From: Burkholderiaceae bacterium
GTDB taxonomy: Bacteria > Pseudomonadota > Gammaproteobacteria > Burkholderiales > Burkholderiaceae_C
Assembly (NCBI GenBank): GCA_030695205.1
Contig: JAUYTN010000059.1
Coordinates: 124,001 to 188,000 of the forward strand
Length of the DNA: 64,000 nucleotides
Direction of reading: 5' to 3'
Both the position numbers and the translations under genes were made by a program. How positions within the stretch are numbered: the first letter of the stretch is position 1; every line of letters starts with the position of its first letter. The notes beneath the pieces were generated by a model. That model ran no database searches. It was not told the origin of the DNA and saw only the letters and a list, made by a program, of their open reading frames with translations. Of this stretch, positions 24,287 to 32,006 are shown in pieces.

Positions 24287-25042
24287 TCAGCCCTCTGCCT
24301 TGCGCTTGGCAGGTGGCAGGTAGGCGTTCATGAGTTGCTCCACCACCCTGGGGTTGGTGCCGCTTTGGATGGAAGTCAGCGCATCAATCAGCATCGCGTT
24401 GATCTTGGCTTCTTCCGACATGCGCAACGTCAGCTTGTCGGACATAGGACCAAACACCATGAACGCCATCACCGCGCCGTACAGCGTGGTCAGCAACGCC
24501 ACTGCCATGGCAGGCCCGATGGCCTTGGGGTCGCTCATGTTGGCCAGCATTTGCACCAGGCCCACCAGGGTCCCAATCATGCCCATGGCGGGGGCCACGT
24601 CGGCGAAGGCACTGAACACCTTGGCCCCCCAGCGGTGGCGGTCCAGGGTGAGGAAGCGCTCCTTTTCCAGAATGGAGCGAACGGTGTCCGGGGGCTGCCC
24701 ATCCACGATCAGCTGCAGCCCCATTTTGAAGAATGGCGATGTGGAGTCACGACCGTCCAGGGCCAGAAGCCCTTCTTTGCGGGCGATGCGGGAGACCTCC
24801 AGCACCTCCTCGATGAGAGCATCCGCATTGGGTACTTTGACAATGAAGGCCTTGATGGCCACCTTGAACGCGCCGGTGAACTGCTGAAGGCTGAACTTGT
24901 ACATCACCACAAACGTGCTGCCCACCACCACGATGAGCACCGACGCCACGTCCGCGAACATCGACAGCGGGCCACCGACCATGATGGCGCCCACAACGAT
25001 GATGAAACTGCCCAAAATACCAATGATTGACGCGAGATCCAA
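24287..25042 (-). CDS. MotA/PomA-type flagellar stator protein
   Basis: A 251-residue stator A subunit with four membrane helices: two at the N-terminus (IIGILGSFIIVVGAIMVGG and VASVLIVVVGSTFVVM), and two after the large cytoplasmic loop (VAPAMGMIGTLVGLVQML and AVALLTTLYGAVMAFMVF). The loop includes the conserved charged segment ILEKERFLTLDRHRWG. It forms the ion channel with the downstream PomB-like subunit and generates torque on the flagellar motor. The 188 nt upstream hold only the AT-rich repeat and no clear sigma-28 promoter. Confidence 0.92.
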   Translation of the reverse strand: MDLASIIGILGSFIIVVGAIMVGGPLSMFADVASVLIVVVGSTFVVMYKFSLQQFTGAFKVAIKAFIVKVPNADALIEEVLEVSRIARKEGLLALDGRDSTSPFFKMGLQLIVDGQPPDTVRSILEKERFLTLDRHRWGAKVFSAFADVAPAMGMIGTLVGLVQMLANMSDPKAIGPAMAVALLTTLYGAVMAFMVFGPMSDKLTLRMSEEAKINAMLIDALTSIQSGTNPRVVEQLMNAYLPPAKRKAEG

Positions 25043-25183
25043 AGTGGCCTCCGTGTGTGAAACCTGTTGACTGCACCCCCAAGCGGCCGCTGGACAGCGA
25101 CGCCACCCCGCCCAGCCTGTGCATAAAGGTGATGAATCTATCAGATGACTACTGCCCTTGGCTGACCAGCAGGGAGAAAAGAA

Positions 25184-25245
25184 TTTTATATAAAAAATGC
25201 CTTTTGCGCTTTATTTATAACAATAGTTTGCTATTTATTTAAAAT
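25184..25245 (+). repeat. AT-rich dispersed element, copy 4
   Basis: Reads TATAAAAAATGCCTTTTGCG, then CTTTATTTATAACAATAG, then TTTGCTATTTATTT. It aligns nearly base for base with the reverse complement of copy 6. Its end encodes the last residues of the tatD product. Confidence 0.75.
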
Positions 25246-26148
25246 AATTGTTTGCAAGCCAGGTACAGCCGTCAGGGCATTGGCCGTGGTCTGACGGGCC
25301 CAGGCGCTGGCAGCCACCCCGCGCAGCGCGGCCATCTCCGCACCTATGCGGGGCAGCTCGGCCGGGGTGTTGGCTCCCTGGTGCTGACCGCTGGCGCGCT
25401 GGGCGGCGGTGGCGTAGAGCCACTGGGGCGGTATGTCGGGCGAGTCGGTCTCCATGACCCAGGCGCTGGCGGGCAAGGTGGCAGCCAGGTGGCGCAATTG
25501 GCGGGCGCTCTCAAAGGTCATGGCCCCGCCCGCCCCCAGGCAAAACCCCAGGCGCAGCAGCGCGTGGGCCTGCTCGATGCTGCCGTTGAACGCATGGGCA
25601 ATGCCTGCCTGCCCGACCGGCAATGCCTGGCCGGAGGTGACACCCCATACCTCGCGCAGGTGCTTGACGATCACGTCGGCGCTTTTGCGCACATGCAGCA
25701 ACACCGGCAAACCGTGCGCCTTGGCCAGCTTGAGCTGGGCACGAAACACCTGCTGCTGGCGCAGCCGCATGGTGGGTGTGCACAGGGCGGGCACAAAGAA
25801 ATCCAGGCCAATCTCCCCCACCGCCACCAGGTGGGGGTCGCTGCGGCGCTGGTGCAGCAGCTCGTCGAGAGCCTGCAGGTCGGCGTCGGTGGCTTGTGGC
25901 ACCCACAAGGGGTGGATGCCAAGTGCGTACGCATCACCCGTGGCATGGGCCAATGCGGCGACTGCTGGCCAGTTGCCCCGGTGCACCGCAGGCAGCACAC
26001 ACAGGGCAACGCCCCGCGCCCTGGCGAGCTCACGGGCACCGCTGTGGCTGGCTCCAGGCGCAAATATTGCATCGTCCAGGTGCGCGTGGGTATCTATCCA
26101 GCACAAGCGGGTATCGACGGCCCGTCCTGTTGGGAACATGTCATGCAC
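25231..26148 (-). CDS. TatD-family metal-dependent DNase/hydrolase
   Basis: A 305-residue TIM-barrel hydrolase. Metal-binding motifs are in order: DTHAHLDD near residue 19, VGEIGLDFF, the His of LPVLLHVRKS, the His of HAFNG, and the Asp of METDSPDIPP. TatD enzymes act as 3'-5' nucleases or phosphodiesterases in the cytoplasm. The C-terminal residues TIILNK come from the AT-rich repeat that overlaps the stop codon, so the natural end may have been rewritten. A GTG-free ATG start at 26148 and an ATG at 26139 are both possible. It is divergent from the CZB gene. Confidence 0.88.
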   Translation of the reverse strand: MHDMFPTGRAVDTRLCWIDTHAHLDDAIFAPGASHSGARELARARGVALCVLPAVHRGNWPAVAALAHATGDAYALGIHPLWVPQATDADLQALDELLHQRRSDPHLVAVGEIGLDFFVPALCTPTMRLRQQQVFRAQLKLAKAHGLPVLLHVRKSADVIVKHLREVWGVTSGQALPVGQAGIAHAFNGSIEQAHALLRLGFCLGAGGAMTFESARQLRHLAATLPASAWVMETDSPDIPPQWLYATAAQRASGQHQGANTPAELPRIGAEMAALRGVAASAWARQTTANALTAVPGLQTIILNK

Positions 26149-26219
26149 TTGGGTCAGAATGAAGATGCATTGGGTCAGATGAGATTCGGCGCATATTCTT
26201 TGGATGGAAATACATCACC

Positions 26220-26687
26220 ATGGGTTTTTTCAGCAAGCTTTTTCAGTGGGACGACAAAGCCCCTGTTGCCAGCAAACTGCCCGCCAGCGAGTTGGGGTTG
26301 GATGCCAAAACTGCTGCCAGTGTGCTCAGAGAAATCGACATCGATACCGCCATTGCGGCCCACGAGAACTGGAAGGTGCGTCTGCACAGCCAGATCGCAG
26401 GCAACTCCACCGAGCAACTGGACCCAGCGCTGATTTGCATGGACGACCGCTGCGAACTCGGCAAATGGCTGCATGGGCCAGGACAGAGAAGCCTGGGCAA
26501 GTACCCGGCATTTTCGGTGCTGGTGGCGCGACACCGGTATTTTCATGTGCAAGCCTCCACCGTGGCAGCGCATGTGCAAGCAGGCGACATGGCGTCGGCC
26601 GAAAAAGCCCTCAACGGCCCGTTCAAACACGGCTCCAACCAGGTGGTATTGCTGCTCAAAGAACTCAAGCGCGGTTTGGGTGGCTGA
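26220..26687 (+). CDS. CZB (chemoreceptor zinc-binding) domain protein
   Basis: A 155-residue soluble CZB protein. The zinc ligands of the family fit His48 in IAAHENWK, Cys78 in CELGKWL, and His105/His109 in RHRYFH. CZB domains regulate chemoreceptors or diguanylate cyclases through zinc occupancy; free-standing versions like this one are of unknown partner. The N-terminal 30 residues are a short tail with an amphipathic look (MGFFSKLFQW). There is no other chemotaxis gene nearby, though the stator genes lie 1.2 kb away. Confidence 0.87.
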   Translation: MGFFSKLFQWDDKAPVASKLPASELGLDAKTAASVLREIDIDTAIAAHENWKVRLHSQIAGNSTEQLDPALICMDDRCELGKWLHGPGQRSLGKYPAFSVLVARHRYFHVQASTVAAHVQAGDMASAEKALNGPFKHGSNQVVLLLKELKRGLGG

Positions 26688-26762
26688 GGGCGGACGGCAC
26701 AAGCGCCTGTAGAGCCCCACCCAACACCCAAGGTGCGGCAGCCCACCACCCTCTGCAGCCGC

Positions 26763-27992
26763 TCAGCCCAGGGCCTGCGCCAGATCGGCTTGCAGGTCGG
26801 CCACATCTTCCAGGCCGACCGACAGGCGAATCAGGCCATCGGCGATACCCATCTGGGCGCGCACCTCGGGGCCCGCCTCCCAGAAAATGGTGTGCGCGAC
26901 TGGGATGACCAGTGTGCGCGTATCGGCCAGCCCCGTGCCTTTGACCGGAATCTGCAGCCGGTTGATAAACGCCAGGCAATCGCTGGCATCGGCCAGCTCG
27001 AACGACAGCAACCACGAACCCGCTTTGAACAGCCCCTGGGCCCTGTCATGCTGCGGGTGGCTGGGCAACAGTGGGTAGTGCACCCTGGCCACCGCCGGGT
27101 GTTGCGCCAGGAACTGGGCCAGCGCCAGCGCCGTGTCGCTGCACTGTCGCTGGCGCAGGGCCAGTGTTTCGGCACCTGTCCCAATGGCGTGGGCGTGCTC
27201 CGACGACAGCGAGCCGCCCAGGTCGCGCAGGCCTTTTTTGCGGATCTGCGTCAGGCCCCAGGTACGGGGGTTGCCCTGGCGGTAGGCCTGAAAAATGTGC
27301 GGATAACCAGCCCAGTCAAAGAGCCCCGTATCGGTGACCGACCCGCCCAGCGCGGTGCCATGGCCCCCAATCGTTTTGGTGAGCGAGTTGATGACCAGGC
27401 TGGCCCCCACCGCCTTGGGCCGAAACAGCGCGGGCGAGGTGACGGTGTTGTCCACCACGTACACCAAGCCACGCTGCTGGCAGAGTTGCCCGATACCTTG
27501 CAGATCGGCCACCTGGGTACCGGGGTTTGCCACGGTTTCTACAAACACCATGCGGGTGTGGGGCTGGATGGCGGCGGCCACGGCATCGGCGCGGGTGGCA
27601 TCGACCAAGGTCACTTCCACCCCCAGACCGCGCAGTGTGCCCAGCACGCTGTTGGTGTTGCCAAACACGTACTGGCTGACCACGAGGTGGTCACCCGCCC
27701 GCAGCAACGTGAAAAACACCGCGCTGATGGCCGCCATGCCCGTGGCAAATGCAATGGTGCCCTGCCCGTCTTCCAGCGCGTTGATGCGCGCTTCCAGCGC
27801 TGCCGTGGTGGGCGTGCCCTGGCGGGCATAGTTGTAGCCCTTGACCGTGCCCTGGAACACGCCCACCAGCTCTTCCACGGTGTCGAACCCGTACTGCACG
27901 GAGGTGTGGATGGGTTTGCGCACGCCTCCGTGCTCCACGCCAAAGGCGCGGTCTGCGTGCACGGTGCGGGTGTTGATGCCGGTGTCAGCCAT
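26763..27992 (-). CDS. Cystathionine gamma-synthase family PLP enzyme
   Basis: About 409 residues. Fold-type I PLP enzyme of the Cys/Met metabolism family, with YNYARQGTPTTAALEARINA at the substrate/phosphate site, FATGMAAISA, VVDNTVTSP, and the PLP Lys in NSLTKTIGGHG. It could act in sulfhydrylation or gamma-replacement of an activated homoserine; the precise reaction is not decided by sequence alone. I prefer the ATG at 27990-27992, since CAGGAC lies 7 nt ahead. An earlier ATG at 28052 overlaps the lolD stop and lacks that support. It follows lolD on the same strand. Confidence 0.88.
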   Translation of the reverse strand: MADTGINTRTVHADRAFGVEHGGVRKPIHTSVQYGFDTVEELVGVFQGTVKGYNYARQGTPTTAALEARINALEDGQGTIAFATGMAAISAVFFTLLRAGDHLVVSQYVFGNTNSVLGTLRGLGVEVTLVDATRADAVAAAIQPHTRMVFVETVANPGTQVADLQGIGQLCQQRGLVYVVDNTVTSPALFRPKAVGASLVINSLTKTIGGHGTALGGSVTDTGLFDWAGYPHIFQAYRQGNPRTWGLTQIRKKGLRDLGGSLSSEHAHAIGTGAETLALRQRQCSDTALALAQFLAQHPAVARVHYPLLPSHPQHDRAQGLFKAGSWLLSFELADASDCLAFINRLQIPVKGTGLADTRTLVIPVAHTIFWEAGPEVRAQMGIADGLIRLSVGLEDVADLQADLAQALG

Positions 27993-28051
27993 GAAATTGT
28001 CCTGAATCAATACGTAAGTGAGTGTGGGTATGCCAGGCAAGGGGCCGGGCA

Positions 28052-28795
28052 TCAGCCCACGGCCCGGGAAAGTTCTTCGGTCAGTAGGCCGCGCACCAGC
28101 CTGGCCCTGCGGCTGCAGCGGGCGGCCAGCGCCTCGTCGTGGGTGACCACCACAAAGGCGGTGCCCTGGTCGCGGGCGAGTTGCAGCATGAGTTCGAACA
28201 CGCCATCGGCGGTGCCCCGGTCGAGGTTGCCGGTGGGCTCGTCGGCCAGCACACAGGCGGGCTGCGTGACCAGCGCACGCGCCATGGCCACGCGTTGGCG
28301 CTCTCCACCCGACAGTTCGGCAGGGCGGTGGTGCAGTCGGTCCGCCAGCCCCACGCGGGCGAGCATGGCCGCTGCGGTGGCCGCTGCCTCAGCCCTGTCG
28401 GTGCGCCGAATCCACAGCGGCATGGCCACGTTGTCCTGGGCGCTGAACTCGGGCAACAGGTGGTGGAACTGGTACACAAACCCCAGGTAGCGGTTGCGCA
28501 TCACGCCTTGCTGCGCCGCATTCAGCCCCGCCAGCCGCTGGCCCATCAGCTCCACCGAGCCGCTGCTGGGGGCGTCCAGCCCGCCCAGCAGGTGCAGCAG
28601 CGTGCTTTTGCCCGAGCCCGATGCGCCGACGATGGCCAAGGTGTCGCCCGCACGCACCGCCAGATCCACCCCTTGCAGCACGGTCACATCCAGCCGCCCC
28701 TCGACAAAGCGCTTGGTCAGGGCAGTGGCCTGGAGAACGATGGACTGGAGTGAGTGCGGCGAGGGGGGCGGGAGAGTTGCTTGGTTTGAATTCAT
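28052..28795 (-). CDS. lolD: LolD, ATPase of the lipoprotein-releasing complex
   Basis: A 247-residue ABC ATPase with Walker [10 protein letters not shown], signature [16 protein letters not shown], Walker [13 protein letters not shown] and H-loop VVTHDE. With LolC it extracts outer-membrane lipoproteins from the inner membrane for LolA. Its ATG shares its A with the TGA stop of the DUF4276 gene (TGATG), so it is coupled to that gene rather than directly to lolC. GGAAAG lies about 14 nt upstream, a weak site. The start [10 protein letters not shown] is chosen because the 45 codons upstream are inside the DUF4276 gene. Confidence 0.92.
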   Translation of the reverse strand: MNSNQATLPPPSPHSLQSIVLQATALTKRFVEGRLDVTVLQGVDLAVRAGDTLAIVGASGSGKSTLLHLLGGLDAPSSGSVELMGQRLAGLNAAQQGVMRNRYLGFVYQFHHLLPEFSAQDNVAMPLWIRRTDRAEAAATAAAMLARVGLADRLHHRPAELSGGERQRVAMARALVTQPACVLADEPTGNLDRGTADGVFELMLQLARDQGTAFVVVTHDEALAARCSRRARLVRGLLTEELSRAVG

Positions 28796-29475
28796 CACAG
28801 TTTGCGTCTTTCCAGCTCGGCCACCAGGCGTGCGGCCCACGGTGAGTTTGCACACACTTTGTTCGGGTCGATCAGGGCCAGCAGCTTGAATGAATGGGCC
28901 CCTTTGCCATATACCGCTTTGGTTCGGCAATCTTGGGTGGCTTTTTGGAGAGCCGACAACACCAAGCCTTTGGCGACAGCCTCCATGCCAGTGCCCGGCA
29001 ATGCAGGGGATTTGAAGCCTGATTGGTAAAAAAAGGCCAGGGCAGGCGGGTCACACAGCAGCCAGCTTTCCATGCACTGCACCATCAGGTGGGCATCACA
29101 GTCCTTGGCGGCATCGGGTTGACTCCAGCCAGCCTGTTGTTTCAGGTGCAGCCAAGGCCGCCATGCGCTACTGTCTTCACCTGACATGGCGGCGGAAACC
29201 ACCGGCTCTTCACTATCCACCAGCAGCAAGGCGTTTTCCCCTTTGGCCAAGGAGGTCTGAAAGCGGTCAAACGCCTGTTCACGACCACCACAGGCCACCA
29301 CACGGGGGCGGCAGTGTGTGCCCAGACTGGTTTTGGAAAAAAACTCGCTGAAACCCCGACGCAACTCGGACTGGAGGGCATCCGAGTGGGCACCGCTGCC
29401 ACCACCCTCCACATAAAGCACCACGTTGTCTTTCTTGCTGCTGTGCTTTGTGTTGTTGGATACAGGCTTTACCAC
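28795..29475 (-). CDS. DUF4276 family protein, Toprim-like partner of AAA15 ATPase
   Basis: 226 residues, with the DUF4276 landmarks [45 protein letters not shown] and KGAHSFKLL. Glu23 in YVEGGG and Asp87/Glu89 in LLVDSE sit like the Glu and DxD of Toprim nucleases, suggesting a metal-dependent nuclease. That is inference. The GTG start at 29473-29475 has a strong GGGAGG five to six bases ahead and overlaps the ATPase stop by 7 nt; an upstream TTG has no such support. The stop is coupled to lolD. G+C of one 60-nt line is 57%, against 67% in lolC. Confidence 0.85.
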   Translation of the reverse strand: MVKPVSNNTKHSSKKDNVVLYVEGGGSGAHSDALQSELRRGFSEFFSKTSLGTHCRPRVVACGGREQAFDRFQTSLAKGENALLLVDSEEPVVSAAMSGEDSSAWRPWLHLKQQAGWSQPDAAKDCDAHLMVQCMESWLLCDPPALAFFYQSGFKSPALPGTGMEAVAKGLVLSALQKATQDCRTKAVYGKGAHSFKLLALIDPNKVCANSPWAARLVAELERRKL

Positions 29476-30647
29476 CGGTTGCCTCCCAGTTGGCCACTTG
29501 TCCAAAGCTGCCCAAGCCGGTATTTTTCCAGCCAGGGCTGGAGTTGCTTGGCATCCAGTCGCTCAATGGTGGTACCTGTTTCCCCGCGCTCGCACACCAG
29601 AATGCATTCGGGCTGGTCGGTCAGCGCATCCACCAGACCAGGAGCATGGGTGGTGACGATCAACTGTGTGCGCTCGCTGGCATCGGTCAGCAAGTCGGCC
29701 ACCACGGGCAGCATGTCGGGGTGCAAACCCAGCTCGGGCTCTTCAATCGTTACCAGCGGAGGTGGATCGGGGTCACACAGCACCGTCAGCAAGGCCAGAT
29801 AGCGCAGCGTCCCATCTGATAGGCGGGTAGCAGGAATGGCACAACCATTGGCTTCCAGCAAAAACACCTGCACGGTACCGCCCTGGATGCTGACATCCAC
29901 ATCCTCAATGCCCTCATACACCTGACGCAATGCGGCAATCAATTTGCGCCGGGCAGCGCCGTTCATGCGCAAGCGGTTGAGCATCAACCCAAGGTTGGAG
30001 CAATCGGGTTCCAACCTGTCGTTGGGAGCATCGGTTTTCTGGGCCAGCCGTGGGGTGGCATAGCGCCCGAATGTCCAATCGCGGTACTGGCGAATCGAGT
30101 CCAGTTGCCGGGCCACCCAGGTCAGCTCTGGATAGATGTCGGCATCGCGCTTCTGGGCCAGGATGGAGAGGTCAGGCTGGATGGAGTCGCGTTGCAAGCC
30201 ACGCTCACCCATGCCCTTGGCGTTGAGAACCGGGTGGCCACCGTTCCATCGGTAGAAAAAATAAGGTTGTGCTTTGCCTGGCTGGGTTTTTTCATATTCC
30301 AGAAATTCATCCTGAATCTGAAACCGACCTCCCATCTCATTGAACGTCACCCGGTAGCGAAAATATTCCGCATCGTGCCCGTTGGCAATCACCGCTTCCA
30401 CCCATGCATCGGGCCGAGCACCGGTTTGACCCGCCGTTTGGTGCAGCCAGTCGTGAATGCCACCACCATCACGCACCGGGCGCGCAATCTGGTCTGGCGC
30501 AGCCTGGAGCAGAGATATCGCTTCCAGAAAGTTGGATTTGCCTGACCCGTTGGCCCCCACCAGCACATTAAGGGGTCTGAGTTCGATGGGAGGATGGTCT
30601 GGCCCATAGCTGAGCAGATTGGCGAGTTGCAGGCTTTTGATCAGCAT
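29469..30647 (-). CDS. AAA15-type ATPase (COG4637-like) of the DUF4276 cassette
   Basis: A 392-residue ABC/SMC-like ATPase. Walker A is GANGSGKSN (31-39). The signature LSDGTLRYL is at 276-284. Walker B is TIEEPELGLHP with Glu302-Glu303, followed by the H-loop His334 in TTHAPGLVD. This is the AAA_15/AAA_21 type found in OLD-like and PARIS-like ATPases, with no fused nuclease. The paired DUF4276 gene may supply the nuclease. GAGGAGGGG before the ATG is a strong ribosome-binding site. It begins 54 nt after the lolC stop. Local G+C falls to 48% in one line, which supports transfer. Confidence 0.88.
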   Translation of the reverse strand: MLIKSLQLANLLSYGPDHPPIELRPLNVLVGANGSGKSNFLEAISLLQAAPDQIARPVRDGGGIHDWLHQTAGQTGARPDAWVEAVIANGHDAEYFRYRVTFNEMGGRFQIQDEFLEYEKTQPGKAQPYFFYRWNGGHPVLNAKGMGERGLQRDSIQPDLSILAQKRDADIYPELTWVARQLDSIRQYRDWTFGRYATPRLAQKTDAPNDRLEPDCSNLGLMLNRLRMNGAARRKLIAALRQVYEGIEDVDVSIQGGTVQVFLLEANGCAIPATRLSDGTLRYLALLTVLCDPDPPPLVTIEEPELGLHPDMLPVVADLLTDASERTQLIVTTHAPGLVDALTDQPECILVCERGETGTTIERLDAKQLQPWLEKYRLGQLWTSGQLGGNRW

Positions 30648-30701
30648 GTGGCCCCTCCTCTGAATTCGGCAACAGCGTCGGTTTGGGCTATCAAGGTACC
30701 G

Positions 30702-31952
30702 TCACTCATACCGCAGTGCCTCCGCAGGATTGACCCTGCTGGCACGCCAGCTGGGATACAGGGTAGCCACAAAGGCCAGCACCAGGGAAATGATGGCAAT
30801 CGGCAGGATGTCGGCCTGCTGCGGGTCGCTGGGCATTCGGCTGATGAGGTACACATCGCGCGGCAAAAAACTGGCCCCCAGCGCCTGCTCCAGCGCGGGC
30901 ACGATGACGTCGATATTGAACGCCACCAACAGCCCAAGCGCCAGCCCACTGAAGGTGCCAATGACCCCTACCATGGCGCCTTGCACCACAAAAATACCCA
31001 TGATGCTGCGCGGACTCGCCCCCAGCGTGCGCAAGATGGCGATATCGGCGCGCTTGTCGGTCACGGTCATCACCAGGGTGCTCACCAGGTTGAACGCTGC
31101 CACCGCCACGATGAGCGTGAGGATGATGAACATCATGCGTTTTTCAAGCTGCACGGCCGCAAACCAGGTGCGGTTCTGGCGCGTCCAGTCGCGCACGAAC
31201 AGGTCGCCACTGAGGGTGCCGACCAGCTGCTGCGCCACCTCGCGGGCCTGGTGCAGGTCTTTGAGCTTCAGGCGGATGCCGGTGGGGCCTTCCAGGCGGA
31301 AGATGCGCGCTGCATCGTCCTGGTGCAGCAGCGCAAGACCCGCGTCGTATTCGTAGTGGCCAGAATTGAAGGTGCCCACCACCGTCATCTGCTTGAGGCG
31401 GGGCACCACCCCAGCCGGCGTGACCTGCCCACTGGGCGCAATGAGGGTGACCCTGTCCCCCTCGATCACACCCAGGCTGCGCGCCAGGTCCAGACCCAAC
31501 ACGATGCCAAACTCGCCCGGCACCAGCTGGCCCAGCACTGGGTTGGTGGCGAACAGGTCGGTCACCTCGCCCTCAAGGGCCGGATCTACGCCGCGCACCA
31601 GGGCACCTTTCATGTCCTCACCACGCGCCAGCAGACCTTGAGCGGCAATGAAAGTGGCAGCCCCCACCACCTGGGGGTGGACCTTGGATTCTTTCAGGGT
31701 CAGCGCCACATCGGGCAAGGCCGCGCCGCCGGGGGCAAACACCTCAATGTGCGAGAGCACCCCCAGCATGCGGTCGCGCACCTCTTTCTGAAAACCGTTC
31801 ATCACGCTCAGCACAATGATGAGTGCCGCCACCCCAAGCGCAATGCCGAGCATGGACACCCCGGAAATAAAGGAAATAAAGCCGTTGCGCCGCGTGGCAC
31901 GCCCGGCTCGGGTGTAGCGCCAGCCCAGGCTCAATTCGTAGGGGAGGTTCAT
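30702..31952 (-). CDS. lolC: LolC, permease of the lipoprotein-releasing ABC transporter
   Basis: About 416 residues of the LolC/LolE FtsX-like permease. An N-terminal helix (GVSMLGIALGVAALIIVLSV) is followed by a large periplasmic domain (about 50-260) and three C-terminal helices, ending in the conserved PAEALRYE. One gene of this type usually serves as both LolC and LolE (LolF) in betaproteobacteria. The C-terminus is complete, so the downstream cassette did not truncate it. MNLPYELSLGWRYTRAGRA is the family start. A further upstream ATG would add ten residues without support. Confidence 0.91.
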   Translation of the reverse strand: MNLPYELSLGWRYTRAGRATRRNGFISFISGVSMLGIALGVAALIIVLSVMNGFQKEVRDRMLGVLSHIEVFAPGGAALPDVALTLKESKVHPQVVGAATFIAAQGLLARGEDMKGALVRGVDPALEGEVTDLFATNPVLGQLVPGEFGIVLGLDLARSLGVIEGDRVTLIAPSGQVTPAGVVPRLKQMTVVGTFNSGHYEYDAGLALLHQDDAARIFRLEGPTGIRLKLKDLHQAREVAQQLVGTLSGDLFVRDWTRQNRTWFAAVQLEKRMMFIILTLIVAVAAFNLVSTLVMTVTDKRADIAILRTLGASPRSIMGIFVVQGAMVGVIGTFSGLALGLLVAFNIDVIVPALEQALGASFLPRDVYLISRMPSDPQQADILPIAIISLVLAFVATLYPSWRASRVNPAEALRYE

Positions 31953-32006
31953 GAAAATGTGTGCGGTGAACAAGTCGGGCATTTTGGCATCCCCGACAAT
32001 GCGCCC

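Noticed and set aside
25043..25183. Sigma-28 flagellar promoter upstream of pomA
   Set aside because: A TCTGATAG-like -10 on the minus strand lacks a matching TAAA-type -35.
29473..29505. Upstream TTG start for the DUF4276 gene
   Set aside because: It lies 37 nt inside the ATPase gene and lacks a ribosome-binding site, while the GTG at 29475 has GGGAGG at the right distance.
28795..30647. Calling the cassette a PARIS system
   Set aside because: PARIS uses a DUF4435 effector and an AriA-type ATPase. Here the partner is DUF4276, so only the architecture is comparable.
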